Shown here in pieces: positions 25,837 through 33,963 of a DNA stretch of 64,000 nucleotides. Both the position numbers and the translations under genes were made by a program. Numbering within the stretch: position 1 is the first letter of the stretch; every line of letters starts with the position of its first letter. The notes beneath the pieces were generated by a model. It had not been told where the DNA came from and searched no databases. It saw only the letters and a list, made by a program, of their open reading frames with translations. Source of the stretch: Regnicoccus_A sp014224355 (GTDB taxonomy: Bacteria; Cyanobacteriota; Cyanobacteriia; PCC-6307; Cyanobiaceae); NCBI RefSeq assembly GCF_050920705.1, contig NZ_CP154799.1:248001-312000 (forward strand), written 5' to 3'.

Positions 25837-26334
25837 ATGGCCAAGGGCGCAGGCAAGAAAGCGGCCAGGGCCGCACGGGATGCCGCCAACCGGCTGCTGG
25901 CCGACAACCGTTTCGCACGGCATCAATACGAGATCCTCGAAACCCTGGAAACGGGCATCGAGCTGGTGGGCACCGAAGTGAAGTCGATCCGGGCGGGCAA
26001 GGCCAACCTGCGTGACGGCTTCGGCCTGATCCGCAACGGCGAACTGCAGCTTCACAACGTGCACATCTCGCCCCACAGCCATGCGGGCGCCTATTTCAAC
26101 CACGAGCCCCTGCGCACCCGCAAGCTTCTGGCCCACCGGCGTGAGATCGACAAGCTGCGGGTGGCTCTCGACCAGAAAGGCCTCACCCTGGTGCCCCTGA
26201 ACCTGCACCTCAAGGGCTCCTGGATCAAGCTCACCCTGGGGCTGGCCAAGGGCCGCAAGCTGCACGACAAGCGCCAGGAGGAGCGCCGCAAGGATGCCGA
26301 CCGGGAGGTGCGCTCAGCCCTGGCCAGGCTCTAG
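25837..26334 (+). CDS. smpB: SsrA-binding protein SmpB
   Basis: 165 residues. Binds tmRNA and delivers it to stalled ribosomes. Contains NRFARHQYEILETLETGIEL, TEVKSIRAGKANLRDGF, LLAHRREIDKL, the glycine-rich WIKLTLGLAKGRKLHDKR, and the basic helical tail typical of the family. A purine-rich GGGGGAGG lies just before ATG 25837. It is followed 33 bp later by the KpsF-type isomerase on the same strand. Confidence 0.97.
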   Translation: MAKGAGKKAARAARDAANRLLADNRFARHQYEILETLETGIELVGTEVKSIRAGKANLRDGFGLIRNGELQLHNVHISPHSHAGAYFNHEPLRTRKLLAHRREIDKLRVALDQKGLTLVPLNLHLKGSWIKLTLGLAKGRKLHDKRQEERRKDADREVRSALARL

Positions 26335-26367
26335 CCATACAGTCCCCAGCAGTTGCGGGGCCCCGGG

Positions 26368-27366
26368 ATGTCGGCACTGACGCGCTGTCTTCAGGAAGAG
26401 GCGGCCGCCATCGCCGCGGCCTCCGGGCGCCTCGATACCGAGCAGGTGGATGCCGCTCTGGCCCTGCTGGACCGCTGCGCCGACGAGCGCGCCAAACTGG
26501 TGATCACCGGGGTGGGCAAGAGCGGCATCGTGGCGCGCAAGATCGCCGCCACCTTCTCCTCGATCGGGCTGATGGCCCTCTACCTGAACCCCCTCGACGC
26601 CCTGCACGGCGATCTGGGGGTGGTGGCCCCCCAGGACGTGGTGCTGCTGCTCTCCAACAGCGGCGAGACCCAGGAGTTGCTTGAGATCCTGCCACACCTG
26701 CGCCGCCGCGGCACCGGCCGCATCGCCCTGGTGGGCCGGGTGGCCTCGAGTCTGGCCCGGGGCTGCGAAGTAGTGCTCGATGGCTCCGTCGACCGGGAGG
26801 TGTGCCCCCTCAACCTGGCGCCCACCGCCAGCACCGCCGTGGCGATGGCGATCGGCGATGCCCTGGCGGCGGTGTGGATGGAGCGACGCGGCATCTCACC
26901 AGCCGATTTCGCCCTGAATCACCCTGCCGGGGCCCTGGGCAAGCAGCTCACCCTCACGGTGGGGGATCTGATGGTGCCCACCTCCCGGCTCCATGCCCTC
27001 GAGGAGTTCGCCAGCCTGAGCGAAGTGATCGCCCTGCTCACACGCGATGGCGTGGGGGCCTGCTGGGTGCGCCAGGCCGAAAACGCATCCCTGCTGGCCG
27101 GGTTGATCACCGACGGCGACCTGCGCCGGTCACTGGAGCATCATTCACCGGCCACCTGGGGGGAACTGCGGGCCACTGATCTGATGACCGTCGACCCGAT
27201 CACCGTGGGGGCGGATCTGCTGGCGGTGCAGGCGCTTGAGCGGATGGAGCGCAATCGGCGCAAGCCGATCGGTGTGCTGCCTGTGCTGGCCGACGATGGG
27301 CCGATGCTGGGACTGCTGCGTCTGCACGATCTGGTTCAGGCGGGCCTGGCGCCGGGAGCAGTCTGA
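26368..27366 (+). CDS. kdsD: Arabinose-5-phosphate isomerase (KpsF/GutQ family)
   Basis: About 332 residues from ATG 26368 (MSALTRCLQEEA); TTG 26353 would add five residues. It interconverts ribulose-5-phosphate and arabinose-5-phosphate, the first step toward Kdo. An N-terminal SIS domain (about 35-180: VITGVGKSGIVARKIAATFS, LLLSNSGETQELLEIL, NLAPTASTAVAMAIGDALA) is followed by two CBS domains (about 205-330: VGDLMVPTSRLHALEEF and ATDLMTVDPITVGADLLAV), the full KpsF layout. The other Kdo genes (kdsB, kdsC, kdsA) are elsewhere in the window. Confidence 0.92.
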   Translation: MSALTRCLQEEAAAIAAASGRLDTEQVDAALALLDRCADERAKLVITGVGKSGIVARKIAATFSSIGLMALYLNPLDALHGDLGVVAPQDVVLLLSNSGETQELLEILPHLRRRGTGRIALVGRVASSLARGCEVVLDGSVDREVCPLNLAPTASTAVAMAIGDALAAVWMERRGISPADFALNHPAGALGKQLTLTVGDLMVPTSRLHALEEFASLSEVIALLTRDGVGACWVRQAENASLLAGLITDGDLRRSLEHHSPATWGELRATDLMTVDPITVGADLLAVQALERMERNRRKPIGVLPVLADDGPMLGLLRLHDLVQAGLAPGAV

Positions 27367-27613
27367 GCGGAGACATGGAAAGCGCTGGATGAGTGAGCCT
27401 TCGTTTCGCGGGTTCAGGATCATTTCCCCAGCGGCCCCAACCTCGAGCCGCAACTCAGATGACCCTGCAATGAATCGCGCTGCGGCTTCTGGAGCTTGAG
27501 CAGATGTCATGTCGGACGAAATCAGCGATCAGGGTGAAGCAACACACCCGCGCATGCCTGCAGCGGGCCTGTTCTCCATCCTGGCGGTGCGCAGACAACT
27601 GGAAGCCTGAGTC

Positions 27614-27970
27614 TCAGCTGACCTCCTCCACCATCATCCAGAGCGTCTGATGAGCGTCGACTGTGACCAGCATCTCCAGATGTTCGGACGTCAGCACCCG
27701 CGCCTCACTCAAACGCCCATCCAGCGAAAGCTGTGAGAGTCGCTGCATGCACCAGTCCCGCACCTCTGTGAGCTGAAGCGTGCGGGTGATCCCTGCAGAC
27801 TGAGACGGGGTTTTGTGGACCTCACCGGGGAGACCACCTGCTTCAAGCGGTTCCATCATTCCTCTGAGTTCTCTGAATCGGTTCTCGACAATGCTGATCG
27901 TGATCAGGTGTTGACCTTGTGCAATGAGAACAGGCGTTGGTGATTTTCCTAACGGCGTTGGTTGATCCAT
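27614..27970 (-). CDS. Hypothetical protein next to ferritin
   Basis: 118 residues, no family recognised. Mixed charged sequence with a likely helical middle (LTEVRDWCMQRLSQLSLDGR) and an acidic beta-like C-terminus (EMLVTVDAHQTLWMMVEEVS). No signal or membrane segment. It stands divergently from ferritin 1 with about 125 bp between starts, so the two may share a control region in the iron cluster. The 247 bp between kdsD and this gene hold nothing I can name. Confidence 0.5.
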   Translation of the reverse strand: MDQPTPLGKSPTPVLIAQGQHLITISIVENRFRELRGMMEPLEAGGLPGEVHKTPSQSAGITRTLQLTEVRDWCMQRLSQLSLDGRLSEARVLTSEHLEMLVTVDAHQTLWMMVEEVS

Positions 27971-28095
27971 CTCTCGCCAGGAGCCACTCGCAAGGAACCC
28001 AGCCGTGCATCATTGGCTACGCGAAGGTGCAATGACCTGTCTTGCAGGCAGCAGCGGACACTTCTAGAAACTATTGAGCGACCTGCTCAGTGGCC

Positions 28096-28623
28096 ATGAA
28101 GGAACTCACCAAGGCGATCAACGCGCACCTGGCCGCAGAGTTCCAGGCCAGCCACGCCTACCTCGCCATGTCCATCTGGCTTCGGGAAAAGGATCTTGCG
28201 GGCTTCTCGAAGTACATGCTCGAAAAAAGCAACGAGGAGAGAAACCATGCCGCCCGCATGATTGCCTACCTTGTTGACTGTGACGAAGCGGTCGAGCTTC
28301 CCACCATCGAGGCACCAGAACGTTCCTGGCCCACAGTTCAGCAGCTGTTCGACCATGTTTTCGAGATGGAGAAGCAGGTGACAGCCTCCATCAATCGCCT
28401 CTACACACTGGCGGAGACAGCAGGGGAGCGCAGTGCCTCAGCGATGCTCGACTGGTTCGTGAACGAGCAGATCCAGGAAGAGGCCGAGGCACGCTTCGTT
28501 CTTCAGCGTCTGCGCCTGGCCGGTGACAACTCAGCAGCCCTGTTGCTGCTGGATCAGCAGTTTCTGGAAGGGTCTGCGCTGGCCCATGTCAAGGCCAGCA
28601 TGAAGATGTACAGCGCCGCCTGA
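28096..28623 (+). CDS. ftn: Ferritin (non-heme, FtnA-like)
   Basis: About 175 residues, a four-helix-bundle iron-storage ferritin. Ferroxidase ligands are visible: the early Glu in NAHLAAEFQASHAYLAMSIW, the ExxH in KSNEERNHAARMIAYL, a later Glu in FEMEKQVTASINRL, and FVNEQIQEEAEARFVLQRLR. GTG 28090 could extend it by two residues. It starts the iron cluster and reads toward feoB (62 bp to the feoB start). Distinct from the second ferritin at 31583-32164, with low mutual similarity outside ligand motifs. Confidence 0.92.
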   Translation: MKELTKAINAHLAAEFQASHAYLAMSIWLREKDLAGFSKYMLEKSNEERNHAARMIAYLVDCDEAVELPTIEAPERSWPTVQQLFDHVFEMEKQVTASINRLYTLAETAGERSASAMLDWFVNEQIQEEAEARFVLQRLRLAGDNSAALLLLDQQFLEGSALAHVKASMKMYSAA

Positions 28624-28684
28624 AGTCAGCATGGGGGAAGAAAAGTTCGCGCCTGACACCTCAAGCCATCAGTAAGGAGGAGTG

Positions 28685-30610
28685 ATGCCACGACCAGTTG
28701 ATCAAGACTGCGGCGGTGAACAAGCAGCAGGGGTGATCTGGGGTCGTCGCAGACGCCGCCGATGGAACACGCCTCCGGGCTGCCATGGAGCACCGACGTC
28801 GACAGGAACAGGGGACGGAGCGGTCACGGTGGCTCTGCTCGGCATGCCCAATACCGGTAAATCGACGCTGTTCAACCGCCTGAGCGGGGGTCAAGCGCAG
28901 GTTGCCAACTGGCCAGGCCTCACGATGGAGCTGTTGCGGGGCGCCATGCCTCAGGGCCGCCATGGCCAGCGCTACACGCTGGTGGACCTGCCCGGTATTC
29001 ACGACCTTTCCGGGAGCAGCGAGGACGAGGCGATCGTTCAGCGCTTCATGCGCCACACACCGCCCGATCTGATCCTGCTTGTGCTCAATGCCAGCCAGCT
29101 CACCAGCCAGCTGCGCCTGGCCCTCCAGATCAGACAGCTGCGGATCCCGATGGTGGTGGTTCTGAACATGAGCGACGAGGCACACCGCTTCGGGATCAAG
29201 GTGGATCACCTGAGACTGGCCACCGATCTCGGTTTGCCGGTGCGGGCGATCAGCGCCAAGCGCAATGAGGGCATCCACGACCTGATTGAGACGATCCACC
29301 AGGTTGGTCAGCAACAGAGCAATCCTGAGGCGGAGGCAGCCGACATCGACCTTGATGCCGAGCTTGAGCGTCTGGTGGCGGCGAGTGTGCAGCTGCCGGA
29401 GCGCTTCGGCAATCGCCGCACCCGTCTTGCCGATCGCCTTCTGTTGAACCCCCTGGTGGGGGTCGTCCTGTTTCTCGGGATCGTGCTGGCCATGTTCCAG
29501 CTGCTTTATGTCCTCGGGGCTCCACTCCAGGACACGCTCGGAAGTCTGTTCGACTGGATCCAGACCACGCTGCTGCAGCCCGGACTGGCAGCGATCGGTG
29601 CCCCTGAGTTTTTTCGCGGCTTTCTTGTCGATGGGGTATGGCTGGGGGTGAGCACGGTGGCCACATTCCTGCCGATCATCTTTATTTTCTATCTTCTGAT
29701 GGCCGTCGTCGAGGACTCCGGGTACTTGCCTCGAGCAGCCTTCTTGATGGATGGCCTGATGCGCTGGCTTGGCCTCGATGGGCGCGGCTTTGTACTGCAG
29801 GTGATGGGCTTCGGCTGCAACGTGCCTTCCATCATGGGCACCCGCGTCATCAGGGATCGTGGCATGCGGCTGTTGGCGATGCTCTGCATTCCATTTGCGC
29901 TCTGTCAGGCTCGCCTCACGGTATATCTGTTCATGGCTGCCGTGTTCTTCCCGAAGCCCTGGTGGGCTCCAGGGCTCGTGATCTTCGGTTTTTACGTGCT
30001 GAGTTTTGTCGCGGTGATCATCACTGGCTTGGTCTTCAAGCGAGTTTTTCCGAGCCGCGAAGCCTTCATTCTGGAACTTCCGCCCTATCGCGCACCAAGC
30101 GTGACCACGATCTTTCGGCGCGCCTGGTCGGCCATGCTGAACTTTCTTGTGACCACAAGGGTCTTCATTGTGGTCGGGGCTGCCGTGATCTGGTTGCTCA
30201 CCAATCTGCCGCCAGGTGCGGTGCAGGGATCCGGACAGACCATCGCCGACGCCATCGGCAACCTGTTTCAGCCGATTCTGGGACCGATCGGCATGAGCCC
30301 AGCGCTCACGGTGTCGTTATTTTTCGGATTCATTGCCAAGGAGATCCTGCTGGGAGCCATGGCCGTGATCTACAAGTCCAGCGAAACGGATCTCGGCGGC
30401 GTGATCCAAAGCGCGATCTCCCCATTGCAGGCCCTCAGCTTCATGACGTTTGTTCTTCTCTACACCCCCTGCCTGGGGACCGTCGCGGCCCAACTGCAGG
30501 AATCCAAGTCCCGCAGGTTCACCTTGCTCTCATTGGCCTGGTCGCTTGGCCTGGCATGGTTGATGGCCCTGGTGGTGTATCAAGGAGGCAAGTTGTTGAT
30601 CGGAGCTTGA
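28685..30610 (+). CDS. feoB: Ferrous iron transport protein B
   Basis: About 641 residues; inner-membrane Fe(II) transporter with an N-terminal G domain. G1 is GMPNTGKSTLFNRLSG, G3 DLPGIHDL, G4 NMSD and G5 SAK. The membrane part has two Gate domains (GFGCNVPSIMGTRVIRDRG and YTPCLGTVAAQLQESKS). The usual Pro-Cys-Ser-Ala-Arg stretch of Gate 1 reads FALCQARLTVYLF here, keeping the Cys but not the neighbouring residues. A basic N-terminal extension of about 48 residues (GRRRRRRWNTPPGC) precedes the G domain. An AAGGAGG Shine-Dalgarno 5 bases before ATG 28685 fixes the start. At 642 residues it is shorter than the E. coli protein (773). Confidence 0.93.
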   Translation: MPRPVDQDCGGEQAAGVIWGRRRRRRWNTPPGCHGAPTSTGTGDGAVTVALLGMPNTGKSTLFNRLSGGQAQVANWPGLTMELLRGAMPQGRHGQRYTLVDLPGIHDLSGSSEDEAIVQRFMRHTPPDLILLVLNASQLTSQLRLALQIRQLRIPMVVVLNMSDEAHRFGIKVDHLRLATDLGLPVRAISAKRNEGIHDLIETIHQVGQQQSNPEAEAADIDLDAELERLVAASVQLPERFGNRRTRLADRLLLNPLVGVVLFLGIVLAMFQLLYVLGAPLQDTLGSLFDWIQTTLLQPGLAAIGAPEFFRGFLVDGVWLGVSTVATFLPIIFIFYLLMAVVEDSGYLPRAAFLMDGLMRWLGLDGRGFVLQVMGFGCNVPSIMGTRVIRDRGMRLLAMLCIPFALCQARLTVYLFMAAVFFPKPWWAPGLVIFGFYVLSFVAVIITGLVFKRVFPSREAFILELPPYRAPSVTTIFRRAWSAMLNFLVTTRVFIVVGAAVIWLLTNLPPGAVQGSGQTIADAIGNLFQPILGPIGMSPALTVSLFFGFIAKEILLGAMAVIYKSSETDLGGVIQSAISPLQALSFMTFVLLYTPCLGTVAAQLQESKSRRFTLLSLAWSLGLAWLMALVVYQGGKLLIGA

Positions 30611-30648
30611 TCGCTGATCTGAAATGAACCAAAGGCTTGTCCTGTGAG

Positions 30649-30876
30649 TCATTGATCAACGCTGACCTGCACATGAGCGGCATCTTCATGACGGATCATA
30701 AACTCCAGAATGCCGCAGGCCACATGGAGGATTCCGCCTGGCTTGCCACGCCTGAGCACCTCAATCTGCACTCCAGGCCTGATACCCATCGACAGAAGTC
30801 GGCTCTCCAAGACAGAGTTGGACGTGAGGGATTCGACCCTGACCCTCGCACCTTCCCTGGCTGCATTGAGTGGCAC
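30649..30876 (-). CDS. feoA: FeoA-family SH3-like iron transport accessory protein
   Basis: 75 residues with the FeoA fold pattern: GARVRVESLTSNSVLESRLL, SMGIRPGVQIEVLRRGKPGG, ILHVACGILEFMIRHEDAAH. FeoA is a small cytosolic partner of FeoB. Here it is convergent with feoB, 38 bp between the stops, instead of lying upstream in an feoAB operon, so its promoter lies in the 30877-31300 region near the Fur-like boxes. Confidence 0.88.
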   Translation of the reverse strand: MPLNAAREGARVRVESLTSNSVLESRLLSMGIRPGVQIEVLRRGKPGGILHVACGILEFMIRHEDAAHVQVSVDQ

Positions 30877-31101
30877 GTCCTGATGCTCCTTGACTTGATT
30901 CAGCGTATCGCAAAGATGGCAGAAATGAACACTCGTTTACATCAATGATGCAGAAACCTCAAGGAGCGACTGACTCAGATGCTCCTTCCCGACAATCTTC
31001 AGCCTCCACTGCTGCCGAAACAATCATGAACCCGTTCCGCGCGAGCGAAACACCACCGCGAGCTTGCCGAAGGCCGGAGCCGTCTCAATAACAGTTCTGC
31101 T

Positions 31102-31159
31102 GTTGAGAATCACTTGCAAAAGGGAGGCACTGTCGTCTACGTTGCAAGTCGTTCTCAAC
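31102..31159. promoter_or_regulatory. Inverted pair of Fur-like boxes
   Basis: Two 18-base arms, GTTGAGAATCACTTGCAA (31102-31119) and its inverse complement with two differences (31142-31159), are separated by 22 bases. Each arm itself resembles a 7-1-7 Fur-family box (TGAGAAT-C-ACTTGCA). The site lies between the start of feoA (minus) and a small plus-strand gene in a cluster of iron genes. Interpretation as an iron-responsive operator is inference; a stem-loop in RNA is the alternative. Confidence 0.5.
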
Positions 31160-31303
31160 AAGAGCCTCGCGCTCCCGATGAACCACCGATCCCTCCCCGA
31201 GAATCCAACTGCCGCAGCGAGCTTGCAGAGCAATCAGCCGATTCCATCCCCATCCCCCGATCCGGGCGCTGCCGCACCCCTGACCGCCAGGACCATCAAA
31301 CCG

Positions 31304-31576
31304 ATGGCCACCACGATCACGAGCTCCAACACCGTGATCGGCAGCCTTTGCCGCGAGGTGGATGTGATCCGTCATCGCTGCAGCCACATTCTCGATGCGA
31401 TGAGCCGATGTCAGAACAGCTCCCTCTACTGCAGGCTCAGCAAGGAACTGCGGCGGCTTCATGGGCGGCGGCTCGAACTGCTGGAAACAGCAAGAACATG
31501 GAAGCGGCGCGGTGTCCAGGATCCACTGTCGATCGCTTTTCTGATTGAGATCAGCAGCCGTCCCCTGCCATCCTGA
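31304..31576 (+). CDS. Small hypothetical helical protein in iron cluster
   Basis: 90 residues from ATG 31304. Helical and basic: SLCREVDVIRHRCSHILDAM, LSKELRRLHGRRLELLETAR, RRGVQDPLSIAFLIEISSRP. It has three cysteines within the first half, one next to a histidine. The frame is open further upstream (ATG 31178, even 31064), but that part is Pro/Ser/Ala-rich and overlaps the putative operator. It ends six bases before the stop of ferritin 2, which is convergent. Function unknown; its position suggests iron responsiveness. Confidence 0.5.
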   Translation: MATTITSSNTVIGSLCREVDVIRHRCSHILDAMSRCQNSSLYCRLSKELRRLHGRRLELLETARTWKRRGVQDPLSIAFLIEISSRPLPS

Positions 31577-31582
31577 CCTAAA

Positions 31583-32164
31583 TCAAGTCAGCTTTGCGGG
31601 ATCATGTTTTCCTTCGCTCAGTTCACCGTCGATGATCAGCATGGCAGCCGGCTGGTTCTGGGCAAAACGCACCCGGCCCAACAGATGGGCAAACTCGTTT
31701 TCGGATTCAACCTGACTGTCGATGATCGGATCAAGGAAAACAGTGGTGCGAAGATCTGAGGCACGCTCTGCCATCAGATAGATCTGCTGCAGTGAACTGG
31801 TCACGTCGGCCTCCATCAGGAAGGAAGCTGCCAGAATCTCTTCGGCTGAAGACCAGGACTGGCGTGGAGCCGATACCTCATCCAGTACCACGGTCTGGCC
31901 GCGGGCAATCAGGTAGCCAGCAAACTTGGCAGCATGTTCCTGCTCATTGCGTCCCTCGTCCTTGAAGAATTGGGAGAATCCACGCAGCTCCCGCTCAGCG
32001 AACCAGATCGCCATGGCGAAATAGGCAGCGCTGGCGTTGCGCTCCATGGCGAGGTGTTGCTGCAGCACCTCGATGAGGCCAGCCTCCATGGGTTGCGCCA
32101 TGGCGCGTCCCGCTGGGCCTGTGGCAACAGTGAGGGAATCAGTACTGGAGGACGCTGACATCAA
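31583..32164 (-). CDS. Ferritin (cyanobacterial SynFtn-like)
   Basis: 193 residues. The sequence closely recalls the ferritin characterised from Synechococcus CC9311 (SynFtn): MERNASAAYFAMAIWFAERE, EGRNEQEHAAKFAGYLIARG, SFLMEADVTSSLQQIYLMAE, and FLDPIIDSQVESENEFAHLL followed by GRVRFAQNQPA. The comparison is from memory. Ferroxidase Glu and His ligands are present, and a Tyr in the first helix corresponds to the redox-active tyrosine position of SynFtn. The N-terminal 20 residues are a Ser/Thr-rich tail. A second ferritin in the same cluster differs markedly, implying division of labour. Confidence 0.9.
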   Translation of the reverse strand: MMSASSSTDSLTVATGPAGRAMAQPMEAGLIEVLQQHLAMERNASAAYFAMAIWFAERELRGFSQFFKDEGRNEQEHAAKFAGYLIARGQTVVLDEVSAPRQSWSSAEEILAASFLMEADVTSSLQQIYLMAERASDLRTTVFLDPIIDSQVESENEFAHLLGRVRFAQNQPAAMLIIDGELSEGKHDPAKLT

Positions 32165-32379
32165 ACCAGGTTGAGCAGGGGTTGACGAGAGAGCCAGGTC
32201 AGGCGCATCCGCATCAGACCCGGGTAACCAAATTTACAGGCATTTGTAATCGCTGAGGATCCTTCCTCCATGTGCGATTTCGACCTGAGTGGGCGCTGGG
32301 CCAATGCGGCCGCGCCGGCCCAGTACCCCCACGGCCCAACAGACCGGCCCTGAAGACAGGGTGCAAACAGAGGCTGCGC

Positions 32380-32838
32380 TCACGCAGGCAAGCTGTCCGA
32401 TGCCGCTCTGGTCGGTACTGAGATGTTCACCAGCGAGGCCAGCCGGGCCTCCGCTCCCACCGGATGCGGCACCAGATGCAGGTCGAGCAGCCACTGCTCC
32501 ACCAAATCCTGTGCCAACGGACAATGATCGGCGTAATGAAGCTCCAGGACGCTGTCAGTCAGAGCCTCCAGCAGACAACTGATGCCCTCGGGCAACCGCA
32601 ACCAGCTGGCCCCGGGAGTTCCGCAGAAAGCGAGGGTGATGTCAGGAAAGCTGTCCCCAAAAGACACAGACAGTCGGGCCACACCCCACTGGAAGACAAG
32701 ACGCACGTAGCGGCGATGATCCGATGCTGAGGCCAGCAGGCAGGTCTTTCCCACCGAGAGCCGCAAATGCTGATCTGGTTCCAGATGTCCCGTTATCCCC
32801 GGTGCTCTGGTTGCATTGTGTGTGCTCACTGGCCACAA
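32380..32838 (-). CDS. Hypothetical protein
   Basis: 152 residues, no family recognised. The N-terminal half looks beta-rich (HLRLSVGKTCLLASASDHRR, YVRLVFQWGVARLSVSFGDS) and the C-terminal half helical (LLEALTDSVLELHYADHCPL, AQDLVEQWLLDLHLVPHPVG). No signal peptide or membrane segment. It shares strand with ferritin 2, upstream of it by 215 bp. The 254 bp between this gene and kdsB hold the inverted repeat at 32961-32992. Confidence 0.5.
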   Translation of the reverse strand: MWPVSTHNATRAPGITGHLEPDQHLRLSVGKTCLLASASDHRRYVRLVFQWGVARLSVSFGDSFPDITLAFCGTPGASWLRLPEGISCLLEALTDSVLELHYADHCPLAQDLVEQWLLDLHLVPHPVGAEARLASLVNISVPTRAASDSLPA

Positions 32839-32960
32839 CTCAGCGGTCTGAAGCTGTCGTGGGGTCCCTCAGAGTGCGACCGGGAAATGGCCAGATCCCT
32901 GAGAGAACCACTGCTCCACAGAGATCTTGAACGAGCCCCTCTCATTGATCCATAGCTGAA

Positions 32961-32992
32961 CAATTGCAGGTAACAAGTGCTACCCGCAATTG
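32961..32992. repeat. 12-bp inverted repeat with 8-nt loop
   Basis: CAATTGCAGGTA - ACAAGTGC - TACCCGCAATTG, 11 of 12 positions pairing. It lies between the kdsB stop side and the start of the 152-residue hypothetical gene. No T-run follows on either strand, so an operator or structured leader is more likely than a terminator. Confidence 0.5.
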
Positions 32993-33092
32993 GACCATGA
33001 CGGCAGAGTGGACGTCGCTCTGGTCACCAAAACGATGTGACGAAAGTGGCTGATCCGTGTGTGGTTTCGACCCTCAGCTCCGAGCCATGCCA

Positions 33093-33935
33093 TCAACCTC
33101 CCTGGGCCAAGGCAATCGCCCGGGCCTGCTCCAGCTGCTCGGCGGTGTCCACCGAGAGGAAATCACCGTCCACGGGGAACGTGCCCACCGGAATGCCGGC
33201 CTCGATCAGCCGCAGCTGCTCAAGTTTCTCGGTGTGCTCCAGGGGTGAGTGGGGCAGATGCGCCCAGCGGGCGAGCACGTCGGCCCGGTAGCCGTAGATG
33301 CCCACGTGCCCCCAGTAGGGAGCGTGCCGGGACCAGTCTGCGGACTCGACGCCACGGACATGCGGGATCGCGGAGCGGGAGAAGTAGAGGGCGCGACCGT
33401 CCGCCGCCAGCAGCGTTTTGACCACATTCGGGTTGTGCACCTTCTCCGCACCCATCCGGTACACCGGGGTGAGCACGGCGGGGGCTGGCGTGGTGCCGGC
33501 AAAGGCCTCGGCCATCGCATCGATCACCGCCGGATCAATGAAAGGTTGATCCCCCTGGACGTTGATGATCACCGTGCGGGCAGGGTCAGGCGGGGCAGCC
33601 TCCGCGCCGGCGACTGCGGCCGCTGCCAGTGCCGTGAGCTCGTCCACTACCGAAGCGAGGCGGTCGCTGCCGGAGCTGCAGGAGGCAGCTGTCATCAGGA
33701 CGGGGAAACCCCAGCCCTCGGCCTCCTGCCGCAGCAGGTCGCTGTCGGTGCAGAGCACCACCGCTGCGGCCCGCCGGGACTGCCGGCAGCACTCCAGCAC
33801 CCGCCGCAGCATCGGCTGCCCGCCGATTTCGGCCATCACCTTGTTCGGCAGCCGGGAAGACTCGAGCCGGGCGGGTACCGCCACCAGGCAACGCCATGGG
33901 TCCGCTGCCTCCTGCTGCAGGTCTGCCTCGTTCAC
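33093..33935 (-). CDS. kdsB: CMP-Kdo synthetase (3-deoxy-manno-octulosonate cytidylyltransferase)
   Basis: About 280 residues from GTG 33935 (VNEADLQQEAADPWRCLVAV). Activates Kdo with CTP for LPS or capsule assembly. Motifs: PARLESSRLPNKVMAEIGGQ (nucleotide-binding), ATDSD-like VLCTDSDLLRQEAEGWGFPV, INVQGDQPFIDPAVIDAM, YFSRSAIPHVRGV, HVGIYGYRADVLARW. The frame is open much further upstream, but that part overlaps the HIT gene in another frame and is not KdsB-like. A KdsB-typical SGSDR (SSGSDRLASVVDEL) is present. It follows the HIT gene on the same strand by 28 bp. Confidence 0.92.
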   Translation of the reverse strand: MNEADLQQEAADPWRCLVAVPARLESSRLPNKVMAEIGGQPMLRRVLECCRQSRRAAAVVLCTDSDLLRQEAEGWGFPVLMTAASCSSGSDRLASVVDELTALAAAAVAGAEAAPPDPARTVIINVQGDQPFIDPAVIDAMAEAFAGTTPAPAVLTPVYRMGAEKVHNPNVVKTLLAADGRALYFSRSAIPHVRGVESADWSRHAPYWGHVGIYGYRADVLARWAHLPHSPLEHTEKLEQLRLIEAGIPVGTFPVDGDFLSVDTAEQLEQARAIALAQGG

Positions 33936-33963
33936 CGCAGGGCCCCGGTCGCTGCTGCGGAGC

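Noticed and set aside
26302..26316. Fourteen bases shared between smpB (GAGGTGCGCTCAGC) and the hairpin insert at 19319
   Set aside because: In smpB they code a plausible family C-terminus without the flanking hairpin; treated as coincidence.
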